Origin: Lentimicrobiaceae bacterium
Lineage (GTDB): Bacteria > Bacteroidota > Bacteroidia > Bacteroidales > F082
Length of the DNA: 38,446 nt
Direction: 5' to 3'
Assembly (NCBI GenBank): GCA_018661505.1
Contig: JABJIE010000013.1
Location: forward strand, 1-38,446
The translations under genes were made by a program, and so were the position numbers. The notes below the pieces were generated by a model. The model worked only from the letters and a program-made list of their open reading frames with translations, searched no databases and was not told the DNA's origin. This document shows positions 27,886-35,163 of the stretch, piece after piece. Numbering within the stretch: position 1 is the stretch's first letter; each line of letters starts with the position of its first letter.

Positions 27886-27912
27886 AAGCCCTTTCGCAGA
27901 GCGAAAGGGCTT
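27878..27912 (-). terminator. Rho-independent terminator of the rpsF-rpsR-rplI operon
   Basis: A perfect 12-bp stem: the arms are 27886-27897 and 27901-27912 around a 3-base loop (AGA on the plus strand). On the minus strand the stem is followed by TTATTTTTG. It is the strongest hairpin I see in the window and lies 27 bases after the rplI stop. On the plus strand no T-tract follows, so it acts on minus-strand transcripts only. Confidence 0.88.
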
Positions 27913-27939
27913 CAAAATTAAAGTTTTTTTCGGAATGCT

Positions 27940-28389
27940 TTATTCTCCAATAACATCAAGGCTGATGTCAACAGAAACATCCTTATATAATTTCACTTTT
28001 GCTGTGTATTTACCAACTTCTTTGATATGATCTTCATCAATGTTAATTTTCTTGCGATCAATATCAAGGTCTTTGGCTTCTTTTATGGCATTTGCAACCA
28101 TAATTGAATTTACAGATCCAAATATTTTACCTGAAGTACCAGCTTTAACCCCAATGGTAAGCTCGGTGTCTTTCAGTAGTTCAGCCAATGATTCTGCTTC
28201 CTTTACAATTTTTTCTTCTTTATACGCCTGTTGCTTTTTCATTTCAGCTAGGGCCTTTTTCTTTGAATCAGTTGCAACGGTTGCGTAGCCTTTAGGTATT
28301 AGAAAATTTCTTCCGTACCCATCTTTTACAGTGATTAGGTCATTTTTATAACCAACACCTTGTACATCTTGTGTTAAAATTAATTCCAT
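27940..28389 (-). CDS. rplI: 50S ribosomal protein L9
   Basis: 149 residues, normal length. The N-terminal domain begins MELILTQDVQGVGYKNDLIT and GYGRNFLIPKGYA, the family signature. A long connecting helix (KKKALAEMKKQQAYKEEKIV) leads to the C-terminal RNA-binding domain with GKIFGSVNS. It is the last gene of rpsF-rpsR-rplI, the order usual in Bacteroidota, with a strong terminator after it. Confidence 0.97.
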   Translation of the reverse strand: MELILTQDVQGVGYKNDLITVKDGYGRNFLIPKGYATVATDSKKKALAEMKKQQAYKEEKIVKEAESLAELLKDTELTIGVKAGTSGKIFGSVNSIMVANAIKEAKDLDIDRKKINIDEDHIKEVGKYTAKVKLYKDVSVDISLDVIGE

Positions 28390-28403
28390 TTTCTAGTCCT
28401 CCT

Positions 28404-28673
28404 TTATTTTAGTAAATCAGCAACGTAAGGCATAAGTGATAGATGTCTAGCTCTTTTTACAGCCTGTGCAACTTTCTTTTGATATTTTGTTGATGTTCCT
28501 GTTATACGACGTGGTAGTAACTTACCTTGTTCGTTTACAAATTTCAAGAGGAAATCAGGGTCTTTATAGTCGATATATTTTATGCGACTTTTTTTGAAAC
28601 GGCAGTATTTTTTCTTTTTGGTATCTACTGCTATAGGTGTCAAATATTTTATGTCTGAATTAGCTTGTGCCAT
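28404..28673 (-). CDS. rpsR: 30S ribosomal protein S18
   Basis: 89 residues. The core signature is [19 protein letters not shown], followed by [18 protein letters not shown] and [19 protein letters not shown]. It forms the S6:S18 pair of the small-subunit platform and is encoded between rpsF (27 bases upstream) and rplI (14 bases downstream). Only one Cys remains in the CRFKK region, so it is not the four-Cys zinc-binding type. Confidence 0.97.
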   Translation of the reverse strand: MAQANSDIKYLTPIAVDTKKKKYCRFKKSRIKYIDYKDPDFLLKFVNEQGKLLPRRITGTSTKYQKKVAQAVKRARHLSLMPYVADLLK

Positions 28674-28700
28674 AGTACAATTTTTTTTAATGGTTAAACA

Positions 28701-29060
28701 TTATTTAGCTTCCGCCTCCTGTTTTGATTTCTCTTTTTTGTTTTTACGTTTTTTCTCGTTGTATGCAATAGCATGCTTATCGAGTTTAACGGTCAGGAAT
28801 CTTAAAACGCGTTCATCACGTTTCATTTGAAGCTCCAATTGTGCTATTAATTGCCCATCGTTCTTGAATTCGATCAGATTGTAAAAACCTGTGGTTTTTT
28901 TCTGAATTGGATATATGAGTTTACGAAGTCCCCAATCCTCACGGTGCACAATTTCTGCACCATTACTTTTAAGGAATTCCTCATACTTTTTTACCGCTTC
29001 CTTCATCTGTTCATCAGACAAAACGGGAGTTAAAATGAAAACGGTTTCGTATTGGTTCAT
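28701..29060 (-). CDS. rpsF: 30S ribosomal protein S6
   Basis: 119 residues. [20 protein letters not shown] and [20 protein letters not shown] are the classic S6 motifs. The fold is ferredoxin-like and pairs with S18. The C-terminus is a Lys/Glu-rich extension ([17 protein letters not shown]), common in Bacteroidota. It is the first gene of the operon, preceded by two overlapping -7 boxes. Confidence 0.97.
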   Translation of the reverse strand: MNQYETVFILTPVLSDEQMKEAVKKYEEFLKSNGAEIVHREDWGLRKLIYPIQKKTTGFYNLIEFKNDGQLIAQLELQMKRDERVLRFLTVKLDKHAIAYNEKKRKNKKEKSKQEAEAK

Positions 29061-29113
29061 AATAATTTATATTAGTTAAAAGATTTTAATATCTATTCCC
29101 AAAATAGGGAGCG

Positions 29114-29151
29114 CAAAAATACAAATATATTTTAATGAACCAAGCCCCAAA
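29114..29151 (-). promoter_or_regulatory. Promoter region of rpsF-rpsR-rplI with two adjacent -7 boxes
   Basis: On the minus strand TATATTTG (29122-29129) lies 18 bases after TTTG (29148-29151), a good -33/-7 pair. Immediately downstream a second -7 box TATTTTTG (29114-29121) also fits TAnnTTTG. Leaders would be about 45-60 bases, room for an S6:S18 autoregulatory RNA element, but I could not fold one with confidence. Confidence 0.65.
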
Positions 29152-29271
29152 GGAAAAAATATTTTGCAGATTTTCAGTTAGTTAATATGCTAGCCTTGGT
29201 GTTTATTGATTTTAAAATTACTGATTCTCCGAAACAGCTATAAGCCTTAATTGACAATATGAACAAAATAA

Positions 29272-30423
29272 TTAGCTAAGCTGGTTGTCAAGCATGGTCT
29301 GGCATATGAACTCAGATGCTTTGCCATCACCAAATATTTCAGGATATTTGATGTTTTTATCCTCTGAAAGCCTATGGTATGATTCTATAATTAATTCTTT
29401 ATCCGCATTTGCTATTCTAGCAGCTTTTTGATTAACTATTTCAACCCATTCAGTTTCACTTCTAAGGATAACGCATGGCTTTTTGAAATAATATGCTTCC
29501 TTCTGCACGCCTCCCGAATCTGTGATTACCATTGAGCAATTTTTCTCAAGAGCTATCATATCTAGAAATGAAACGGGTTTAACGATCTTTAAATGGGGAT
29601 TTGCAATTAACTTTGAGTAAAGTGCCTTATCCAGGTTCTGTTCGATTATTTTGCTAGTACGAGGGTGTAGTGGTAATATTATATCAGTTTCCTCTACTGA
29701 TGATATGTGATTTAGGGCTTCAAATATTGAGGATAGCCTCTCAGGATCATCGGTATTATTATTGCGATGTATTGTGCTAAGTATGAACTTGTTTTTTATG
29801 AGATTGTTATCTTCAATTACTCTACTTTGCTGTTCAGCTACGCCTGCAAAGTAAAGGCTGTTGTCGTACATTACATCTCCACAATGAAATACTCCAGGTT
29901 TATCAGCCGTATATGGTCTGGTATTATGGGTTTCAAACCCTTCGTTAATAAGATTATTATAACCCGTTAGAGTGGGAGAGAACAATAATGTTGAAGTATG
30001 GTCACACATTATTCTATTTATCTCTTCGGGCATTAATTTATTGAATGATCTTAACCCAGCTTCTATATGAACAATTGGGATATGTATCTTCGATGCTGCC
30101 AAAGCACCAGCAATGGTTGAATTAGTGTCCCCATAAAGGACAAGATAATCTGGTTTAATATCTTGGAGAATACCCTCTATTCCAATTATCATATCAGATG
30201 TTTGGCTGGCATGGCCACCACTGCCAACATTTAAGTTATAGTCAGGTTGAGGAATGCCTAATTCATCAATGAATACTTGCGACATATTTGTATCATAATG
30301 TTGACCAGTATGAACAATTATTTCTTTGATATTATTTGCAAAATGATTCTTTATGGCTCTACTTAACGCAGCTGCTTTGATGATTTGTGGCCTCGCCCCA
30401 ATGATGGTTACTATCTTTAACAT
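29272..30423 (-). CDS. wecB: UDP-N-acetylglucosamine 2-epimerase (non-hydrolysing)
   Basis: Interconverts UDP-GlcNAc and UDP-ManNAc, a precursor for surface polysaccharides. 383 residues, usual length. Two Rossmann-like domains: the first starts LKIVTIIGARPQIIKAAALS with VHTGQHYDTNMSQVF and VLYGDTNSTIAGALAA. The second has LSTIHRNNNTD, LPLHPRT and the UDP-binding ITDSGGVQKEAYYF, then ILRSETEWVEIV. The gene ends 58 bases downstream of radC, so it is probably transcribed with it. No other polysaccharide genes are adjacent. Confidence 0.94.
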   Translation of the reverse strand: MLKIVTIIGARPQIIKAAALSRAIKNHFANNIKEIIVHTGQHYDTNMSQVFIDELGIPQPDYNLNVGSGGHASQTSDMIIGIEGILQDIKPDYLVLYGDTNSTIAGALAASKIHIPIVHIEAGLRSFNKLMPEEINRIMCDHTSTLLFSPTLTGYNNLINEGFETHNTRPYTADKPGVFHCGDVMYDNSLYFAGVAEQQSRVIEDNNLIKNKFILSTIHRNNNTDDPERLSSIFEALNHISSVEETDIILPLHPRTSKIIEQNLDKALYSKLIANPHLKIVKPVSFLDMIALEKNCSMVITDSGGVQKEAYYFKKPCVILRSETEWVEIVNQKAARIANADKELIIESYHRLSEDKNIKYPEIFGDGKASEFICQTMLDNQLS

Positions 30424-30481
30424 ACTAATAATTGGTGTTGAATTAATTAAGCCATTTAAGGAAATTAAAATTTTGCATAAA

Positions 30482-31174
30482 TCACATCAATGATTCATCT
30501 GCGAAACTAAAATAATTATCACTACCAACGATAATATGATCAAGAACATTTATTTCCAATGTCTCGCCAGCTTTGTATATGGTTTTTGTGAGTTTTAAAT
30601 CACTTTCGCTTGGTTTTAAATTATTTGATGGATGGTTATGCGCCAATATTATTGCTGATGAGTTATTCTCCAGTGCCAATCTAAATATTTTTTTTGGATC
30701 AGCAATTGTGCCAGAGATTCCTCCTTCACTAATATTCATAATTTTTATTAAATGATTTGCTCTATTTAAAAGTATAACCCAAAACTCCTCATAATTTTTA
30801 TCACTCAGGGATGCGTAGACTATATCATAGGCATCGCTGCTAGATTTTATGGTAACTTTTGGTTTGGTTATATCATCAGCACGTCTTCTCCTTCCTATCT
30901 CAAGAGAAGCTATAATAGTTATTGCCTTCGCATGGCCTATTCCTTTGAACTTACACAGATCATTAATGGAAAGCATAGATAACTCTGCTAGGTTATTATC
31001 AACGGAACTTAGAATTCGTTTGGATAACTCTACTGCAGATTCGTTGGTATTACCCGTACCTATTAGTATTGCTATTAGTTCCGCTTTGCTGAGATATCTC
31101 TTTCCTTTGGTAGATAGTTTTTCTCTGGGTCGATCTTCATCTGCCCATTTGCTAATTGGTAGTTTATTGTACAT
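30482..31174 (-). CDS. radC: RadC family protein with JAB/MPN metal-binding domain
   Basis: The product has 230 residues. An N-terminal helix-hairpin-helix region (CKFKGIGHAKAITIIASLEI) precedes the JAB domain at about 105-228. The metal site follows the H-x-H-P-S-G-x-x-x-P-S-x-x-D pattern as AHNHPSNNLKPSESDLKL. SRPREKL-type start sequence is seen as DEDRPREKLSTKG. The family was named from a DNA-repair mutant, but its biochemical function is unproven. It follows rpsT with a terminator between them and may share its transcript by read-through. Confidence 0.92.
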   Translation of the reverse strand: MYNKLPISKWADEDRPREKLSTKGKRYLSKAELIAILIGTGNTNESAVELSKRILSSVDNNLAELSMLSINDLCKFKGIGHAKAITIIASLEIGRRRRADDITKPKVTIKSSSDAYDIVYASLSDKNYEEFWVILLNRANHLIKIMNISEGGISGTIADPKKIFRLALENNSSAIILAHNHPSNNLKPSESDLKLTKTIYKAGETLEINVLDHIIVGSDNYFSFADESLM

Positions 31175-31206
31175 TTTTTGGGTGTATATAAACTACAACA
31201 TACAAA

Positions 31207-31237
31207 AAAAGCCTCACTAGGAACTAGCAAGGCTTTT
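31207..31237 (-). terminator. Terminator after rpsT
   Basis: Minus strand: AAAAGCCT / AGGCTTTT outer arms (31230-31237 and 31207-31214) and CTAG/CTAG inner arms, with a two-base mismatch in each arm between them and a 3-base loop. A run of seven Ts (31204-31210) follows. It lies 22 bases after the rpsT stop and 30 bases before the radC ATG. Confidence 0.8.
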
Positions 31238-31259
31238 AAATATCTTTTTAAACTGTTGT

Positions 31260-31514
31260 TTAAGCTAAACCATTGACAAATTTGGTAATCTTAGATTTTA
31301 TATTACCAGCTTTGTTCTTATGGATTATTCCTTTTTTAGCAAGCCTATCAATTGTTTCGTAGAGCTTTGGTAAGGAATCAACAGCTTCTTTCTTAGAAGT
31401 TAATTCTCTGAACTTTCTTACTGCATTACGCATACTCTTTGCATAGTAGCGATTACGTAGTCTTCTAGTTTCAGTTTGTCTTATTCTTTTAATTGCTGAT
31501 TGATGATTAGCCAT
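31260..31514 (-). CDS. rpsT: 30S ribosomal protein S20
   Basis: 84 residues, usual length. [20 protein letters not shown] is the typical N-terminus, followed by three helices with [20 protein letters not shown], the family signature near the C-terminus. It binds 16S rRNA early in assembly. It appears monocistronic, with its own -7 element (31550-31557) and a terminator after it. Confidence 0.96.
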   Translation of the reverse strand: MANHQSAIKRIRQTETRRLRNRYYAKSMRNAVRKFRELTSKKEAVDSLPKLYETIDRLAKKGIIHKNKAGNIKSKITKFVNGLA

Positions 31515-31549
31515 ATTTCTATTGCGTTTACTATGTTAAATTCGGGCTG

Positions 31550-31557
31550 CAAAAATA
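31550..31557 (-). promoter_or_regulatory. -7 element for rpsT
   Basis: Minus strand reads TATTTTTG, 35 bases before the ATG at 31514. The predicted leader is about 28 bases. No distinct -33 TTTG, but the upstream bases are T-rich. Confidence 0.55.
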
Positions 31558-31598
31558 GATAAATATTTTATAAAAAAAATACTATTTCTGTTTTTTTC

Positions 31599-32888
31599 TT
31601 AATTTCTTATTTTTCCAATGAGAGTTGGCTCATCATTTTCATTGATAGCAACTATATCAACATCGTAAAATTTATTTGTGTCCAGATTTTGTTTCTCAAT
31701 TATTACAGGGATATAATGCTCTCCAAATCCCCGTGCATAACCATTTTCAAGAATGATTTGAACAAGCACTCTTTGTGTTCTTCCAATAAATGATTTTCTG
31801 TGGTTTAATCTGGTTTCATCCGACAACACTCTTATTATTTCACCTCTTCTTGTTTTTTCTCTTTCATCCAGATGGTCAGGTAATCTTTCTGCTCTTGTTC
31901 CTTTTCTTACTGAATACTTAAAAGTGTGTATATGCCCAAAACCGATTGACATAGCCATTTCAACTGTTTCCTGAAAGTGCTCCTCTGTTTCACCTGGGAA
32001 ACCAACAATAACATCCGTTGTTAGACTAAAGCCTGGGTACATCTCATCTAACTTTAGTGCCATTTCCTTGAACAGTTTTGCTGTATACATCCTTCTCATT
32101 TTAAGAAGAATTTCCTCACTACCACTTTGAAGACATATGTGCATGTGTGGAGCTAATTTTGCATGCTTGAATAACCTAAAGAAGCTTTCGGAATACCCAT
32201 CCGGCTCAATTGATGATATACGGATTCTAAAATCACCAGGTATTTCAATCATCTTTTCGATTAAACCCTCAAAATTGGTTCCCTCATGGTTATACCTACC
32301 TATGTTAACTCCTGTTATAATAACTTCCTTATAACCATATTCAACAACTTTTCGGATATTATTTAATACATCTTCTACTGGGCGACTTGATGCCCTGCCT
32401 CTTACCTTAGGGATTATACAGAATGTACAAAAATTATCACACCCATCTTGGATTTTAATAAAGCTTCGAGTATGAAATGTATCCTTTGCGGGCTCATATT
32501 TAAATAAATCTCGCTGGAATTGTTCATCATTAACAATTTCACCATTAAAATGGGCTTCGGCTATGGAAACTACTGATGTTTTATGGTCATTATCAACAAC
32601 ATAATCAATGTTTTCATTGTCCTGAAGTTTCTCCTTGTAGTTTGTAGCCATACAGCCAGTAACAATTGTGATACCATCCTTTTTACGTCTAGCTGCCTGG
32701 TTTATTACACGTCTCGATTTCTGATCACTCATGCTAGTAACCGTGCATGTATTTATTACATATATATCTGCTTTATCAGAAAAATCAACTATCTGGTAGT
32801 TGTTTTTTGAAAATTCAGAAGCAATTGAATCCGTTTCAAATAGGTTTAATCTACAACCTAAAGTTTTAAATGCTATTTTTTTACTCAT
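31599..32888 (-). CDS. mtaB: tRNA (t6A37) methylthiotransferase MtaB
   Basis: Radical-SAM enzyme that converts t6A37 to ms2t6A37 in tRNAs. 429 residues. The N-terminal UPF0004 domain supplies three Cys for an auxiliary [4Fe-4S] cluster: TLGCRLNLFETD, VINTCTVTSMSD, IVTGCMATN. The radical-SAM site is CxxxCxxC in DGCDNFCTFCIIPKVRGR. A C-terminal TRAM domain ends the protein. KTLGCRLNLFETD and the RxRGR-S-R motif place it with MtaB (YqeV) rather than MiaB. It begins 9 bases after the MiaB-like gene, so the two are translated from one message. Confidence 0.92.
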   Translation of the reverse strand: MSKKIAFKTLGCRLNLFETDSIASEFSKNNYQIVDFSDKADIYVINTCTVTSMSDQKSRRVINQAARRKKDGITIVTGCMATNYKEKLQDNENIDYVVDNDHKTSVVSIAEAHFNGEIVNDEQFQRDLFKYEPAKDTFHTRSFIKIQDGCDNFCTFCIIPKVRGRASSRPVEDVLNNIRKVVEYGYKEVIITGVNIGRYNHEGTNFEGLIEKMIEIPGDFRIRISSIEPDGYSESFFRLFKHAKLAPHMHICLQSGSEEILLKMRRMYTAKLFKEMALKLDEMYPGFSLTTDVIVGFPGETEEHFQETVEMAMSIGFGHIHTFKYSVRKGTRAERLPDHLDEREKTRRGEIIRVLSDETRLNHRKSFIGRTQRVLVQIILENGYARGFGEHYIPVIIEKQNLDTNKFYDVDIVAINENDEPTLIGKIRN

Positions 32889-32897
32889 GTAATAAAA

Positions 32898-34322
32898 TTA
32901 ATTTTTAAGTAGCACTCCTTCAACCGATAAGGATGCTGCAGAGGTAATTTTAATGTCCACAAAGTCACCAATCAAAGTAATATCTTTTGAGGCAAAACGT
33001 GTAACAATCCTTCCTTCTGTTAATGCTGATAAATAACCCTCTTTTCTATCCTTTCCCCTTACCAGAACGCGAAGAGTTTTGCCAATTACATCATTATTAT
33101 GCATCTGGGAGTATTTTGTAAGCTCCTTGGTCAGTCTATGGAAACGTTCTTTTTTAATATCTTTTGGAACATCATCATCCCATCGTGAACTTGTTGCTCC
33201 GGGTCTTGGGCTGTATTGAGCTATATAAGCCATATTATATTTAAACTCCTCCATGATTTTCATGGTATTTTCAAACTCCTTTTCTGTTTCTCCCGTGAAA
33301 CCAACAATTATATCAGTAAAGAGTGTAGCCTCCGGTATTAGCCTTCTTATTGTACTAACAATCTCACGATACTTTAACATTGAGTGATTTCTATTCATTT
33401 TAATTAGCAACTTATCATCTCCAGATTGGACAGGAAGATGTATTTGTTTCGCCAAACATTTATATTTAGCAACCGTCTCAATAACATCATCGCTCATATC
33501 TCTTGGATGTGGTGATGTGAAATAAACCCAAAATTCTTTATTTGATTGGTTTCCGTATTCACCTATTTTCTCCAATAGCTGTGTAAAGGTTATTTCGCTA
33601 CCTTTTTTATCATATCCATAGGAATTTACATTTTGACCAAGAATAGTGATTGATTTTGTTCCTTTTTCAACAAGTGTTCTAACCTCATTCATTATCTCCT
33701 CAGATGGTCTTGAAACCTCTCTTCCACGTGTATACGGTACAGCACAAAAGGTACAAAACTTATCACAACCGTTTTGGATTGGAATATATGCCTCAATGTT
33801 GGAGCCATATTTGGGTTCAATGTTCCAAAACTCTTTGATGTCTTCGGGTTTCTTTTCTGCCAATGGTAAACTAGATGAAATTTGAGTTTCATTTAATCTA
33901 AACCCTCCCAGTTGCATAGGATTATCAGTAAACTCCTGCTCAATTTGCATATTTTCATTACCCATCAGTCCAGCAGGAGTTACAATTCCATAATGGTTTA
34001 TCATCTCTGGTAATTCTGGAAGTTGACTCATCGTGAAAACCATGTCAAACAATTTTAGGAATTTTTCCTTGTCTGATGGAAGTACACATCCCGAAACAAA
34101 TGTTATTAAGTTGCGTTTGTTTTTCCATTTATTCCAGATGTTTACCATGTTATAAACCTTGTCAATTCCCTTCTGTCTTACGGAGCATGCAATAACGCCA
34201 ATTAAATTAGCTGATTCAGGATTGTCCGTATGAAGGTATCCCATGTCTTCAAGAACTTTTTGAACACGTTCACCATCACTGATGTTCATCTGGCATCCTA
34301 ATTGTACAATATGATATTTCAT
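32898..34322 (-). CDS. miaB: tRNA (i6A37) methylthiotransferase, MiaB-like (divergent type)
   Basis: Radical-SAM enzyme forming ms2i6A37 in tRNA. 474 residues. Auxiliary-cluster Cys are Cys10 (QLGCQMNISDGERV), Cys46 (VIACSVRQKGIDKVY) and Cys79 (FVSGCVLP), and the radical-SAM triad is NGCDKFCTFCAVPYTRGREV. A TRAM domain ends it (about 410-474). LGCQMN and SGCVLP differ from the usual Bacteroidota MiaB (ETYGCQMN, LGCMAE): here the second and third motifs, plus NKWKNKRNLITF, look like MiaB proteins of Candidate Phyla Radiation bacteria, as far as I can recall. It is the middle gene of a three-gene set, 19 bases after the reductase. Confidence 0.87.
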   Translation of the reverse strand: MKYHIVQLGCQMNISDGERVQKVLEDMGYLHTDNPESANLIGVIACSVRQKGIDKVYNMVNIWNKWKNKRNLITFVSGCVLPSDKEKFLKLFDMVFTMSQLPELPEMINHYGIVTPAGLMGNENMQIEQEFTDNPMQLGGFRLNETQISSSLPLAEKKPEDIKEFWNIEPKYGSNIEAYIPIQNGCDKFCTFCAVPYTRGREVSRPSEEIMNEVRTLVEKGTKSITILGQNVNSYGYDKKGSEITFTQLLEKIGEYGNQSNKEFWVYFTSPHPRDMSDDVIETVAKYKCLAKQIHLPVQSGDDKLLIKMNRNHSMLKYREIVSTIRRLIPEATLFTDIIVGFTGETEKEFENTMKIMEEFKYNMAYIAQYSPRPGATSSRWDDDVPKDIKKERFHRLTKELTKYSQMHNNDVIGKTLRVLVRGKDRKEGYLSALTEGRIVTRFASKDITLIGDFVDIKITSAASLSVEGVLLKN

Positions 34323-34341
34323 TGTAGAGATTGAAACAATT

Positions 34342-34995
34342 TTAAAAATATACTTCTGCGTGAAGCTGACTACCTGGAATGCCTTTGTTTTCCAATAGGT
34401 CCATGGCTTCTTTTATCATCTTAAAATTACCACAGAAATAACATATGGTATCATTATCGAAGTCATTCTGCCGAATATAATCAGTTACCCTACCTTCAAA
34501 ATCACATCCATTTTCACGTGATGTACATCTTATATATCTGTCACTATTATAATCTTCTTTACCATAATCTTCATTGCAAGTACGAATACCGTGTAGAATT
34601 TTATAATTTAGATTAGGATTACTCTTTACCATTGAATGGAATGGTGCTATACCAGTTCCGCTTGCAATGAATAAGAATTTTCCACTTTCAATTTTATCCT
34701 TGCTAAGACCAAAAAATCCCAATGGCCCTTCTACTTTTAATAAATCACCTGGATTAAGATTCTTCAAATGTATTGAAACGGATCCGTCAACTACTTCTTT
34801 TATGAGAACTTCAAGATATTCATCATTTGTTCCGCTATAAATACTATACTCCCTTTGGTCATTATCATCTGCTTTACCCAAAAGAATATGTTGACCTGCT
34901 TCAAACTGCATGTCTTTTTTCTCAATTCTAAGAATATATGTTGATTCTGTGAGATTTATTAATTCTATTAGCTTGTGTAGTCCTGTTGTTTGCAT
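34342..34995 (-). CDS. Ferredoxin-NADP reductase-like flavoprotein
   Basis: I choose ATG 34995 (217 residues, MQTTGLHKLIELINLTE). An in-frame upstream start at 35103 would overlap the promoter at 35081-35088. The FAD domain has the R-x-Y-S motif as QREYSIYSG and the phosphate-binding loop around EVVDGSVSIHL. The NAD(P) domain begins FLFIASGTGIAPFHSM, and the C-terminal CGNFKMIKEAMDLL / LHAEVYF matches bacterial Fpr-type reductases. There is no attached [2Fe-2S] domain, so it must pass electrons to a separate ferredoxin or flavodoxin. It is the first gene before miaB and mtaB, which need such electrons for radical-SAM chemistry. Confidence 0.87.
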   Translation of the reverse strand: MQTTGLHKLIELINLTESTYILRIEKKDMQFEAGQHILLGKADDNDQREYSIYSGTNDEYLEVLIKEVVDGSVSIHLKNLNPGDLLKVEGPLGFFGLSKDKIESGKFLFIASGTGIAPFHSMVKSNPNLNYKILHGIRTCNEDYGKEDYNSDRYIRCTSRENGCDFEGRVTDYIRQNDFDNDTICYFCGNFKMIKEAMDLLENKGIPGSQLHAEVYF

Positions 34996-35080
34996 CGTAT
35001 TAATTATTGTTATTAGATAAATAATTATATGAATACCATAAATCCAATTATTACATTTTCGATTAATTGGGTTTGGGCGG

Positions 35081-35088
35081 CAAAAATA
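35081..35088 (-). promoter_or_regulatory. -7 element for the reductase-miaB-mtaB operon
   Basis: Minus strand reads TATTTTTG followed by the common CCGCCC initiation region. It is 86 bases before ATG 34995. Its position inside any longer reading frame argues for the shorter reductase start. Confidence 0.6.
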
Positions 35089-35163
35089 GATAAAATTTAT
35101 CAATAAATATTCCCTGCAAACAATTTATATGTAGGGAATTACAGAATTTTATTCATAAGTAGA

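Noticed and set aside
29061-29113. S6:S18-binding autoregulatory leader RNA in front of rpsF
   Set aside because: Such leaders exist in some bacteria, but I could not find the CCG-containing bulged hairpin here with confidence.
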